Source: Nageia nagi (lineage: Eukaryota; Pinophyta). From it: a DNA stretch of 64,000 bases. Below, piece after piece: positions 49,841 through 61,606 of this stretch. The stretch is from assembly GCA_050084985.1 (NCBI GenBank), contig JBITNC010000001.1:149606001-149670000 (forward strand). Direction: 5' to 3'. Under the pieces are notes generated by a model. That model did no database searches and was not told where the DNA came from. It was given only the letters and a program-made list of their open reading frames with translations. How positions within the stretch are numbered: the first letter of the stretch is position 1; every line of letters begins with the position of its first letter. The translations under genes and the position numbers were made by a program.

Positions 49841-50358
49841 TAGAATATGGTTTATGGTATCCTAGAGGAAAGGAATTTACACCTATTACCTTTTCAGATG
49901 CAGACTGGGCAGGATGCATGGATGATAGGAAGAGCACTAGTGGAGGAGCATTTTATTTGGGTAATAATCTTGTTGGCTGGCATAGTAAAAAGCAAGACTC
50001 AGTATCCCTATCTACAGCAGAAGCAGAGTATATAGCAGCAACTTCTTGTTGCACACAGATTCTATGGATGAGGCAAATGCTAAAAGATTTTGGTATACAG
50101 ATTAACAAACCCATATCAGTTCTATGTGATAACACAAGTGCAATCAATATCTCAAAAAATCCTGTTATGCACTCACGAACAAAGCATATAGCAATCAGAT
50201 ATCACTTTCTAAAAGAAAGAGTGGCGCAAGGAGAAGTACAGTTGGATTTTGTTCCAACCACAGAGCAAGTAGCAGACATCTTTACAAAGCCTTTGCCCAA
50301 AGACATCTTCGAATATTTTCGAAACAAGCTAGGAGTTGTTGTACTTCCCACGCATTAG
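49841..50358 (+). pseudogene. RNase H domain of G
   Basis: The acidic positions in FSDADWAGC, STAEAEY and LCDNTSAI are all present, followed by HIAIRYHFLKERV and FTKPLPK near the end. The frame closes with a TAG at 50356-50358. No stop inside the domain. Confidence 0.93.
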
Positions 50359-50584
50359 CTAGTTCTGGATGTCACATTCTCAGGGGGAGTGTTTATTTCT
50401 TCCTTCCTATGTTGCTTCTGTGTATCTTATTTTTGTATGCCTACTACTGATTTCCTGAGAATGTCATGTATGGACTTAGGGGGAGTCTGTAAATGCCCTT
50501 TGTTATTGTTGACAAAGGGGGAGAGAAAGTCCCGATGTTGGTGTCTGATCAAGTGGTGTTTCCAACAATTCCAAAGGGGGAGAT
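50359..50584 (+). promoter_or_regulatory. Four polypurine boxes before 3' LTR of G
   Basis: CAGGGGGAG (50381-50389), AGGGGGAG (50478-50485), AAAGGGGGAG (50514-50523) and AAAGGGGGAGA (50573-50583). The last adjoins the LTR and should be the working plus-strand primer. Multiple polypurine tracts are described for Sireviruses. Confidence 0.85.
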
Positions 50585-52573
50585 TGTTGAGCATGTGTGT
50601 TTGTCATTGTTGTCAACACGTGGTTTTGGTAAAGACCGGGTTCTGGAGGTGATGAGGTCAGCAAAGAGAATTGAAAAGTCAGGGTTAGTAAATTAAGCGT
50701 TCCGAAATGAAATGATAAAATCTCAGTTGTGAAAAAAAACCAAGTTCCGGAGAAAGTGAGTAGAGCATTTCGAAAGCATGAAGATGATGTCACGGGAAGA
50801 ACGATGTTCACATTTTTGAATGAAATCGGGTTTCGGAGATGATGAGGTCAGCAAGGGGTGGATAAAAGTTCGGAAATAAAAGTGCGAAGATAAAAGTCCA
50901 GAGATAAAAGTGCGAAGATAAAAGTTTGGAGAGAAAAGTTCGAAGATAAAAGTCCGGAAATAAAAGTGTGAAGATAAAAGTCCGGAGATAAAAGATCGGA
51001 GATAAAAGTTTGGAGATAAAAGTCCGAAAATAAAAGTGCGAAGATAAAAGTTCGGAGATAAAAGTGCGAAGATAAAAGTCCGGAGAGAAAAGTTCGGAGA
51101 TAAAAGTCCGAAGATAAAAGTCCAGAAATAAAAGTGCAAAGATAAAAGTCCAGAAATAAAAGTTCAGAGATAAGAGTCCGGAGATAAAAGTTCGAAGAGA
51201 AAAGTTCGGAGATAAAAGTCCGGAGATAAAAGTCCGGAGATAAAAGTCCGGAGAGAAAAGTTCGGAGAGAAAAGTCTGAAGAGAAAAGTCCGAAGATAAA
51301 AGTTCGGATATAAAAGTCTGGAGATAAAAGTTCGGAGATAAAAGATCGGAGATAAAAGTTCGGAGATAAAAGTGCGGAGATAAAAGTGCGGAGATAAAAG
51401 TGCGGAGATAAAAGTTCGGAGATAAAAGTCCAGAGAGAAAAGTCCGGAGAGAAAAGTCCGGAGATAAAAGTCCAAAGATAAAAGTCTGGACATCGCGGGA
51501 AGCATTTTACTCTACTTCTGGAGTCCAGAGAAGATGACGTTAGCAGTTGGTGTTGAAAAGTTCGGAAGGCCACGCAAATACCTTGGAACTCTCTTTCGAA
51601 GTTCGAAGATGATGACATCATGGTGTATACAATAAACATCCGGTAAGCTAGTCAATTGCTCTAGGCTATAGAAAGAGACTTCGGAACTAAGGTAAGAGAA
51701 ACCCAGAACTACCATTATGAAGAAGAAAAGAGTTCGGGATTATCAAAAATAATCAAATACTATCAAATCTTCAAAATTAGTGAAGAAAGAGCTACACTTG
51801 TCTGAACAACTCTGTTTGAGCAATAGGAGTGTTCGTCAGTTACAGCAGTTACAAATAAAGATTTCTTTTTAGTTTGTTTTTAATAACGTGTCATGATAGG
51901 AACAGATTCCCGAGGGTTTTCTTGATGTGTAACGGCTGTAGGAACGAATGTGAAAGGTATGGATAGGAGATAGTGTGGAAATAGAGCGGGAAGGGAAGTA
52001 TCAGGAGAAGTGTGGTAAGAGCGTGAAAGAGGAGAGAAGTGTGGAGAGAAGAGTGGTTGTGGAGGTAATAGGGCGGAAGAGGGGAGTATCAGGAGAACAT
52101 GAAGTGAGCAAATGAATATGCAGATAGGAGTGTGATTATTTAAGTGTGTTACTTTGGAGCTGTGTGCAGAGATAAAACAGTGAACATCAGAGCTAGACCA
52201 TTGAGGGTCTTCTAGAACTGTATTCTTTCCTCCTTTTTGAATGTTGTCTCAAGTGGGTGCTTGAGAGTTGGAGTTGGTGCTCCAAGCAGTAGGTGCTGCT
52301 ATTTGCAAAGTGGTAGTTGGTGCTACCCTTCACAGTTGGTGCTGTGAATCTGTAAGCTTTCTTTAATGGTTGGATTTGGATTGGTGTCCAAGCAGTCATT
52401 TTCGAGGATGTAGCCAATCTGGTGAACCTCGTTACATATGGTGTTATGTGATGTACTGGTGTGCTTGCTCAATTTTCTCTGGCTTCTAATCTATTTTTAT
52501 TTAAGAAGGTTAAATTGATTATTTTTATATACACTGATTCACCCCCCCTCTTAGTGTCACTCGAAGTCCAACA
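50585..52573 (+). repeat. 3' LTR of G (1989 bp)
   Basis: Same ends as the 5' LTR. The 110-bp length difference corresponds to about eight fewer 14-bp units. Confidence 0.95.
50861..51490 (+). repeat. 14-bp satellite array in 3' LTR of G (about 45 copies)
   Basis: Same ATAAAAGTCCGGAG unit as at 43395-44139, with about eight units fewer. The variant order differs between the two arrays. Confidence 0.95.
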
Positions 52574-52578
52574 CCTTA

Positions 52579-53027
52579 CATAGGTGTGTACACATTTTTA
52601 GAATGAAAGAGGTTAGATAGATGTAAAACCTTTTTTACCTAATTATAAGAGATTTTTTCTCAATATCACATTTTATAACAAGTGACATCAACATCAATAG
52701 TGCCACATCGTGATTGAAGAGCTATGAAGGTAATTTTGATCAATGTTACAGTTTCCACTAGCCTATGCCATCATGTATGCATATTAGGATCAACTGAGTT
52801 TTTTGCATACAATTATATTTCTTATCATATGATGACTCACTAAAGTTTTTACTATTGATATGTTATAACTAATTAATAAAGGATTGTGGAAATGAATCTA
52901 TAATATCGCAAGATGTTGATGCCTCTTTAGGTGGAAAATACTTTCCAATATTCTTCATTGCAGGTTGATTTTCTCCCTTCTTTCCCTTACCTTTTCCAAT
53001 GGGTTCCATTAAACTTGCACTTTAAAA
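52579..53027. other. Intergenic, nothing recognised
   Basis: Continuation of the sequence left of element G; AT-rich, no feature. Confidence 0.5.
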
Positions 53028-53552
53028 GATAAGCATTTACAATCCTTAGTTGATAAGCATTTGTAATCATCCCAAGATGAGTGTATGCAATCCATTAGAG
53101 ATAAGCATCTGCAATTTGTTAGAGATGAGTATCTATAATCTGTTAGAGATAAGCGTATGTAGTTCCTCTAAGATAAGCACCTAAAATTCCTATGATGTGA
53201 GCATATTCACTTTGAAATACGAGTATCTGGGATCTTAAGGAGAAGAGCATATATAATCTTAAGGTGATGAGCGTTTGCAATCTTAAGAAGATGAGCATTT
53301 GTAATCTTAAGGAGATGAGAATCTATAATCCTTAGGTGATGAGCATATGTAATCCTTAGGTTACAAGCATATTCAATCCTTTGGTGATAAGCATCTGCGA
53401 TTCTTTGGTGATGAGCATTTGGAATCCTTTAATGACGAGCATCTATAATCCTTAGGTGATAAGTATTTGCAATACTTAAGTGATAAGCATATGTAAATAT
53501 TTAGGTATTGAGAATCTACAACCCTTAGGTGGTGAGTATTTGCAATCCTTAG
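53028..53552. repeat. 25-bp minisatellite, about 21 diverged copies
   Basis: Repeats of the type GATGAGCATTTGTAATCCTTA. The first copies (to about 53200) are strongly diverged and those between 53240 and 53480 more regular. No coding frame runs through it. Confidence 0.88.
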
Positions 53553-54827
53553 AAATTTAAAATGATCATTGAATTGAAGTGACTTAATTGCTCTACAAGT
53601 TGGGAACTTGAAATGTAGCTATATCTAACCATATCACATAAAGTATATATAGTGGGTATAATTGGAAATTATGTTGGTAATCAGTAAATTATTTATAATT
53701 TCAAGGTAATTTCTAATGAAAATATAAGAGGTATAAGTGGCTATTTGCACTTATCTTTATTAAAAAATTTTAAAAATGTTGGCGAGTCAGCTCAAAATAT
53801 TTTTATTCTTGTAAATATCAAGCTAAATGGTGCTATATTTGAGGTCTAAATATTCAAATTATTTTAAACATGATAAATCCTTATATTAGCCAATTTGCAA
53901 ATATTTACTGCTATGAATAATGCTGGTTATGTTAGCTTTTGCTTTCCCACACCATGATGCAAATTTTTTTGAGGCTTTATTATGTTTTAGATGTGATGAT
54001 GTCAATATTTACATTCTCTCATCATGAAATGAGATTTATGAAGATGGATGCCACTCTTTTTGAAGGATGATGTCATGAGTTTTGATCTTGCATCTTGTAA
54101 TGGTATTTTAATGAGAATTTTGAAGAGTTTTTGATATTTCGATGTGATTACAACCCAAGGTTTTTACTAGACTATGAAAAATAGTATGAAGATTTAAAAT
54201 GGAGAAATAGTTCATAAAATGACATGACAGTTCAATTTAAGGTTAGAAGATATTGTAATTAAGGATAAATATGTTCAAGAAGATGAAACAAGAGGAGATT
54301 TATGCCCAGGAAGGTCCATAAAATAATAAGAATATCAAGTGATATCAAATAATATGATAATTGGTTAGTATGAGTTGGCATCAATGAATTAGATTAGATC
54401 TTGAAGGATCTAAGTTGAAAATATAGAATCTATTGAAATGACTTGATTTGTTTGTTGAAAAACTAGATTCAAATTGGTTAATTGTATGAGCTATGAATAA
54501 ATTTATAAAACTCTTATAGCCATGGATATGTACTTGTATTAGTAAAGCATTTAGATATACATTGTGTAGAGATTTTTATTGATTCTATTTTACATCACCA
54601 TTTTAGAGGTGATTTTTGTTAAACTTATGGACTATAAATATGAATCAGATGGATGTAATAAGGGTAATATATTTTAATCATTTTACCTTTGCTATGTGTA
54701 ATGTGCCTTCTATTCAATATCAAATATTTTCTATTTGACCTATTAGAGATGATTTATCTTGTGCTTTTCTTAAATAGTTGTATGATTTGCTTAATTACAC
54801 TTCGTGAATGCTAAGGGAATTGTTATA

Positions 54828-54860
<33 letters not shown>

Positions 54861-55642
54861 AAGTATTTGGTAAAGTTAGATCAAAATATGTTGGATGAAT
54901 TAGTGGTTTTGAGACATAATTCCTTCTATCTTATTTGTGCTTTATAGAAGCTCAATTTGGTCAAGGAATTTTCTATCATTTATTTCATGTACTCTATCCT
55001 TTTGAGTTTCTTTCCTACACTCTATCATTTTGAGTTTCTTTCATGTAGTATATCCATTTAAGTTTCTTTCATGCACTCTATTCTTGAGATATTAAACTAC
55101 TAGACCAATAGATGAGGAACCAAACTTCTCTAGATGTTGAATTGGCACCTACATTAGTTCATCTGATAAGGATCTTATGATTGTAATCCAAGGGTGCTTG
55201 TATTCTAAGATTATGATCAATAGTCTCTTCTGCTAGCATGCTTGATGGGATGATCACGTCTTGCTAGTGATAAAGACCTAAGGTTATAGAAACCTTGGTG
55301 GTGGTTTTATTGATATTTAAAGTATGATTATGTCATGAGCTATTCTAGGGCTCAATCTTAAAACATGCCCTAAGAGAGGGATGTCTGGCTCCAAGCTCTG
55401 AAACTATTAAGAAAAACTCAAAAATGCATAAAATACCCAATGTCTAGCTAAGAATGATAAATTTAGCAATAATAACCCAAAATTCTCGATGAACCAAAGT
55501 GAGATCAAAACATAATCTCAATCTTCCTCTCACCCAAAAATAAACATCATATAATCTTTTGAAATGGCAATGATATCCATGCTGCCTTTAATTCTCTATT
55601 TGTAGTTTTCCCACCTTCTAACATGGTCAATGTTTAGCCTAG
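53553..55642. other. Intergenic, AT-rich; possible old primer-binding site
   Basis: No gene recognised. A (TA)n run lies at 54832-54858. CCAAGCTCTGAAACTATT near 55394-55411 resembles the reversed primer-binding site of A (CCAAGCTCTGATACCA), so an old minus-strand LTR element may have ended here, but I cannot define its LTR. Confidence 0.4.
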
Positions 55643-56113
55643 TGATGAAATTAATCCTTTTCGAATAACCTCTAAACTACCAAGATCTCATGGAGGCACA
55701 TACAACATCAACACAATAACTCAATAACATAGGGCACTCTCACAAATAACACAATATATAAAGTGATTCCTCCCTCCTTGGGAGTACATCCACTAACAAA
55801 GATCTTATTCTCAAGGACCTCTCTTATAGAATATCTCCTCTCTCTTCAAACCCTAATCCTAGCTTTACAATAAATTTCAATACAATGACAGGAGGGGTAC
55901 CTCTCTATTTATAAGAAGAAACCCACCCTTTAACCTCCCTTTAACCCAAGGGTAAGGTTAAAGATGTTTCCATATAAAACTTATCTCTAAATTTATTCCT
56001 CTTTTTATTTTTTATTCCCTTAATGCTTTAAGGTATCTAAAGATACTTTAAGCATTAAGTGAATTTACATTTAAAGAGAAATATTATACAATATTAGATT
56101 ACAAATTCTAGCA
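55643..56113 (-). repeat. Solo LTR H2 (471 bp), TSD CCTAG
   Basis: Plus-strand ends TGATGAAATT and TTCTAGCA, with perfect duplications CCTAG at 55638-55642 and 56114-56118. Related to H1 and to the LTR of E. Its U3 palindrome (56022-56037 with 56042-56056) carries paired changes relative to the family. No internal sequence is attached. Confidence 0.88.
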
Positions 56114-56118
56114 CCTAG

Positions 56119-56399
56119 GGCCTTGAAATTATCTTATTAGGGTCAAGAGACCATGTTCCATAGTAAGATATGTGATTTCATGCAAAATTTTCAATCTAAA
56201 CTTCTTATCCTTAGAGGCTAAGGATTCCAACAGAGGTTTAAATATTACCGTTGCATCTTGCACGAAGAGACTTCATCAAGAATTTTGCAAATCATCCATT
56301 AAGCATGCATTGGTTAGAACCATAGATTCCTTTATTTCATCAAAGAAAATTAGTCCCTGTTTGTTAATAAATCCCTGATAAATTGCTAAAACCTACCTA
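56119..56399. other. Intergenic, nothing recognised
   Basis: No convincing frame or repeat. Confidence 0.5.
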
Positions 56400-56632
56400 A
56401 AAATGTTTAGGGTAAACTTCTAAGGATTTTATATCCATGTGTGTGTAATGGGGAGTCCTATAATGTATTATGTAGAAAACCCTGGTCAACCTCTACCAAC
56501 ACCTCTGGTTTTACCATGTTCTTTATTACCCCTTCACATGGGTATAATTTCCTCTCTTGGCTCGTGGGATTGAAACCTGTGACCTTCCAAAGGGAGACCA
56601 AGAGACCTTACCACTACACCAATGCCTCATAA
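56400..56632 (-). mobile_element. tRNA-derived SINE, copy 1 (complete head)
   Basis: On the minus strand a tRNA-like head begins near 56630. The A-box-like TGGTGTAGTGGTAAGG lies at 56621-56606 and the B-box-like GGTTTCAATCC at 56577-56567, with tRNA-like spacing of about 30 bases. A body of about 140 bp follows, shared with copy 2, and ends in a T-rich stretch. The head resembles the plant Au-SINE type; assignment is by motif only. Confidence 0.72.
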
Positions 56633-56635
56633 CTT

Positions 56636-56806
56636 AAAACTTTAGGCTAAATTTTTTAGGATTCTATGTCCATGTGTGTGTAATGAGGAGTCCTATAACC
56701 TAGTACATAAGAAACCCTAGTCCGCCTCTACCAACACCTTGGGTTTTACTACTTCCTTTATTAGCCCTCCACATGGGCATAGTTTCCTCTCTTTGGTTTG
56801 TGGGAT
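56636..56806 (-). mobile_element. tRNA-derived SINE, copy 2 (5'-truncated)
   Basis: The same body as copy 1 (starting from the internal GAGTCCTATAA and CTACCAACACC blocks on the plus strand), but it breaks off inside the B box at about 56806, so the A box is missing. Its 3' end abuts the 5' head of copy 1, giving a tandem pair. Confidence 0.72.
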
Positions 56807-57739
56807 CACTATCTTAATTTAAAAATTCATAGATCAAACTATAATTACAAATATTTTTTAATTTTATCTAATATCTTTGTAAAGTGGATAAAAAAATTAT
56901 TCTTATCTTCGATGGCATTTAAGTTACAAAGCTTACAAGTTTTTTTTTTTTTAATCTCAAGGTATTTTAGGTATTGTCCATCTACCCATTTCAATATGCA
57001 ATTCATATGAATTAGTTCTTAATTTTATGATCGTAAGTTTCTTTTTTAGACTGATAATCTTATGTGAATAGGATGGATATTAAAGTTTTGGATTAATAAA
57101 ATTTTATAGTAAGCTATTTTTCCTTTATTTTTTATATTAACATCATTCCCTAATTTTTGAGTTACTTTATTTGCAAAATGTAATTTTAATTTATCACTAT
57201 TTGAAGGGGTGATGTGTATACCCCAAAAATCAAGCTACTTATCAAATTCTTTTAGCTAACCTCTTTTAAGATGTTGATGAGTTAAATTAGTTTGTTTAGT
57301 GACTACAAGTAGACTATGTTGATCTAACTTTGTTAGTTTATAATTATATAATTTATATCATTTTAAAGCTTCAAATTCAATAAGAAGTAAAAGAAATTCC
57401 ATAAGAAGGATATGGTATGATGTGTTATTTTTTATTTTGAATTTATAAATGATGAATTATTTTTGAATTTGTTTAAATGTATTCCATGTTTATTTAGAAA
57501 TGCTTAAACCCCAAACTCCACAACCATGCAGTATTATTGAAGTTGCAATATGTATGCACATATTTCTACTTATATTTCTATTTACTGAGGGTGCTCTTAT
57601 GCAATCTAAGGAGAGGAATATGGATTAACTTGCGCTATCTCATCAAGTGAAGATGTTTTAGGCTAGACAATGAGGCAATCCTTGTATGTACTACTAAAAA
57701 TGAAATTTAAAAAAAAAATGATGAAACAAAATCCATAGC

Positions 57740-57804
<65 letters not shown>

Positions 57805-58860
57805 GCTATCATTTTTTGTGATGTAATTATTACACATACCATAAAAAAGTACAATATCCCTCATGTATTACTTTTGTTTATTTCCCATATATCTTGTAAG
57901 TTTGATACCTTTATCATGTTTATAAATTGTACATTAAATCTAAAATCAATAACAAGAGATAAAAGTATCAATACAACATAATAATAATACAACTATAAAA
58001 TGCATTTCAAGTTTAACATTTATTCAAATTATAACATCATTTATATTATTTCAATATCATAAAATAACAACATTAACATTCATTATATATCTATATCAAA
58101 TAATATTTAATTCTACAAAGAAACTTATACATTAATCATAATACTATAAATATCACAATAATAAATATTGAGTATTAGTAATAGTAACTTGTTAAATGTA
58201 ACATATTTTCATTAACAACATTTCATATAACTATAAAAACAATAATAGTCCACTAGTTTATCCATGAACCTTTTCACATTGGTTAACTTTAATATTCTCA
58301 TGGTTCCATTATAAATAAGTTCACCATTAGTTCAAATGTTACTTTTACTATGTTTTTATAACACTCATTTACACTACCTTTAAACTAAGTTAACCATTGA
58401 CCCATTCGTAGGTATGCCATCCCATGTCCTTTTGTATAGTACTAAGCATTCATATATGGATATAGATACCAACTAAAAGAGCATCCTAAAATTCCCTACT
58501 CTGTTTCTTCTTGTATCAGCTTTTCTTTCTGTGCATACTCTAAATATACCGACTGTTAAAAGAAATATTTTTATTGCCTTATCTTATTGTTATCATCAGT
58601 ATAAATGGCTATACATCACTCTTAATGTTAGAATTGTCATACCTTAAATTGAAAAATAATAAGAATATAAAGCCCAAAGAACGGAATTAAAATACAGCAT
58701 TACATCATTGAAATAAATATCAATAGCAGCGCAATAAATCAATATGCATCATTTTACACTCTTTTCAATTTATACACCCGCCATACATAATATAAATCCT
58801 AATAGACATTTTTTAAGTTCAAGAGATTAAAAAAAAATCCATATTTGTTTCTTTCACAAT
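56807..58860. other. Intergenic, AT-rich with (AT)n run
   Basis: Contains the microsatellite at 57744-57802. I see no gene, RNA or LTR. Confidence 0.55.
57744..57802. repeat. (AT)n microsatellite
   Basis: About 29 uninterrupted AT units. Confidence 0.98.
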
Positions 58861-60741
58861 CCCATCAGGTTACGGCCCAGATGAAAGACGAATCAAGAAT
58901 TTGTACAGACATTCCAATGATAAAGCGGTTTAGTATAAGGACCAAAATCTCTCTGTAATATCCTTTCTTTTTGTTCACAACCCTGAATCCAATTGATTGA
59001 TTGTGAACTTGTTTTATAGGTACAATCGAACCCACAGCACAGTAGCAATAAAAGCAGTCTTTTCGAAACCTACTCAACCATTGTTTAAGCAATAAGCTGC
59101 CTAAAAAAATTGGAGTATACGCCACAAAAAGAATCCCAAGGAAAATTCCCTCACGGAAGGAAAACAATATAGAAGTACAGCAATCAATAAAATCCTCACA
59201 CCTTTTAAAATTTCATTACTCAAAACAGAAGCCGCTGTGCACGGAATCCCGTCTATTATCTGTCAGCATTTGTGATAGCTCATTTTTCTCAATTGAAATC
59301 GTGTTATACTTTCATAGGTTAATTTCTATTTAACAATTTAGATTAGTTTCGTGTTAGGTCCATCAAACAACTTTTGCTGTATCAGTGCGAAGACATTTAA
59401 TAGAACTCGAATCGATTGATTGATTGCTTCGTTTGGTATGCAATTATATGGAGGTCGCAATCTGTTCGTTTGGCATGAAATTAGATGAGAGGGTCATAAT
59501 CTCTGGTTATCCATTTCAATGAAATAAACAAAGGATTAGGTGGTAGTAATAGTGCTCCAAAACATTATAGTGGATGCGTCAAGAATCGAAACTATGATAG
59601 TAAAATATATGACCGATCCCTCTACTGGCCAAGAAGTACTAATAATAGAGCTTGGTCAGAGTTCAAATGCCAGAATTATTGAGAAGTGGATAGAGGTTGG
59701 GTTTCCAACAAAGTGTTGCTGTCAGAGGAGAAGACTTACAAGTCAGCTGTTGAGTTTAAAATTGAAAGAGTAGACTCCCAACTCCTAAGTCAGCAACTGA
59801 GAATAATATTGTAAAACTAGTTTGATATTGAAGCGTCTCTGCTTTAATTAAGAATACTTTCATTCTGTTTTGAAAGGGTTGAATTTCCATTATAATATTG
59901 ATTTATCATCGAGTCTGCAGGAGAAATCGTCAAACATTTGTAAGTGTGTTTTCGAAAACGAACCACGCAACTTGTCTGAAATTCAAAGGCATTTTGAACA
60001 TTAAACTTCCATGGTTACGAAGATGGAACAGAGAAAACATTAATATCTTTGCAGTCCATTCAACCATGTCTGCGGATCTTTAATTAAGAAGAAATGTGGA
60101 TAGACTTATTCTAATAGCGTGTCACGAACGCCGCCATAATATTTCTGGTTGACGTAATGGAAGACGTCAATAAAGAAGATTTGGAATCTGGAGGCACTGG
60201 GGAAGTATTTTTGTCCCAGTGTGCAACTGGTGCAAAGTAGGAGTCGTCTATACTACCACAAAAATGTTCCTTTGGTGTCTTGAGTCCACTGTCATGGTGA
60301 AATTTGATAAACATCAATATTTATGTATTCTAATAATTACAAAATTAAACAGATTTAGATGAATTTCATCACCAACTAAATAATATATTGATTAAAGCAA
60401 CAGATTTTAAATGGAACTTTGTGCAAATATAAAATTTCGATACCACATATCTAACAGTATCACACATTAAAATAACATTTTTTTGATAGTATAAACAAGT
60501 CTCTGCAAAGGAAAATTCTAGTCTATCTCGTGATTTGAGTGTTTAAATTTGATGCTGTTTAGATGTTTTTGGCATCTTTTCCTGTAAACTACTAATTTAA
60601 AAATAACTATCATCTATGAATACTATATTAATTAACACATCTAATATTTATAAATATATAGAAGTATAAAATATTATATTGATAGGTAAAATTGAAAGAG
60701 AAAAAAAGTAAGTTTATTAATATCCACGGAGACCAAGACCA
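58861..60741. other. Gene-flank sequence with small unrecognised open frames
   Basis: Composition becomes less AT-rich than the repeats to the left. A minus-strand frame 59167-58865 (100 codons, hydrophobic N-terminal stretch) begins with TTG, not ATG, and a plus frame 59540-59773 begins with GTG; neither matches a family I know. A short perfect inverted repeat, CACTGGG/CCCAGTG, is at 60195-60201 and 60215-60221. Spliced or fragmentary genes cannot be excluded. Confidence 0.35.
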
Positions 60742-60821
60742 TTGTATGGAGAGCAAACCGTCGTTCAAAAATTTAATGACACGCAGGGTAGCCCATCAAA
60801 TTTAAACCCTGTCATGAGTCG

Positions 60822-61045
60822 TGACGTCAATCTTCATATTGTTGGTGGTCAAAAAAAACCTGCATCTTATGTAAAGGTTGACGTGCAGTTTGGCAAAAAC
60901 GGGTCGGGAGAAGTACCCGTGACCGAGGGACAAGTGGGCTTGTGGCCTGCAATCTCCTATTGGTTATAAAAGTTGATCTTAGGAATCTACGGTTGGGTAA
61001 TTGTCACAATCTGAAACGTCACAACTTCGCCAATCCGATATGACG
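60822..61045 (+). promoter_or_regulatory. TGACG/ACGT motif cluster with CCAAT and TATA boxes
   Basis: TGACGTCA (60822-60829), TTGACGTG (60878-60885), CGTCA (61017-61021) and TGACG (61041-61045) are bZIP/TGA-type sites. ATTGG (60959-60963, a reversed CCAAT box) stands two bases before TATAAAAG (60965-60972). This looks like a plus-strand core promoter, but no credible gene follows before the ERF gene on the other strand. It could serve an unrecognised transcript or act as a 3' element of the ERF gene. Confidence 0.45.
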
Positions 61046-61606
61046 TGACCCGTTGCTTTTCTGATTTTTATTTTTTGAAATGAACGTGTGCATAGCAGAT
61101 TTTATGTTCGTTTTACGAAGTTTTTCCTACTGGGTAGCATACTGTCGGTTTCGAAAGCGTCACAGATGCTCAGATTGAGTCGAATATTTGTGTGCAAAAA
61201 GGATAAATCTGATATTATTCTGCATCGACAGACAAATTATTAAATCCCGGATTGTAATCAAAGAACGTTCTCGAAAATTACTCTTTTGTTTGCATTCTCT
61301 TTCACCCGATATACCCACATACGAACCAAAACTACGAGATATACTCGACAGAAACAAATGTCGTTCAAAATCCCAAGAAGAGGGGGAGGCTGCCGCCTCC
61401 AAATCAAGTCTTACAGTATATGTTTAAAAAGGTATAAGAACCGCCTGGAATCAGACTCTTATGAAAAAATCCGAGCACAAAAAAAAACAATTAGAGAACA
61501 TTACAAACAATCGTAGTAACCAATGACATGACGCTACAAATCAAACCTACGGACGAACAAGTATTCACTATCCAGTTTCCCCTCCTGAAAAATCACTAGG
61601 AAAATC

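Larger units (their letters stand above)
43122..52573 (+). mobile_element. Sirevirus-like copia element G (9.45 kb), near-intact
   Basis: LTRs at 43122-45220 (2099 bp) and 50585-52573 (1989 bp), perfect duplication CCTTA (43117-43121, 52574-52578), a perfect primer-binding site and a polypurine tract. The gene order is gag, protease, integrase, RT, RNase H. Several polypurine-like boxes before the 3' LTR and the long LTRs fit the plant Sirevirus (SIRE/Maximus) lineage. After a frameshift near 46330 the whole of pol stays in a single frame to 50358 and is broken only by single stop codons. This makes it the youngest-looking element here, though by eye its LTRs differ at about 14 of the first 225 positions. 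Confidence 0.95.

Noticed and set aside
50848-51639. Long minus-strand open frame of repeated Phe/Leu/Tyr/Ser motifs in the 3' LTR of G
   Set aside because: It is the translation of the 14-bp array, whose unit lacks stops in this frame; variants of the array are not selected as codons.
42278-56113. H1 and H2 as the two LTRs of one element interrupted by G
   Set aside because: Each has its own perfect target duplication (CCTTA and CCTAG), and no internal retrotransposon sequence of that orientation lies between them apart from G.
57663-57854. Frame with alternating Ile-Tyr residues
   Set aside because: Pure translation of the (AT)n microsatellite.
58865-59167. 100-codon minus-strand frame with a hydrophobic segment
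   Set aside because: Starts with TTG rather than ATG and shows no family motif; kept only as a note in the intergenic entry.
60195-60221. 7-bp inverted repeat as a terminator or small RNA gene
   Set aside because: A stem this short with a 13-nt loop is expected by chance in 64 kb, and no other RNA-gene signal is near.
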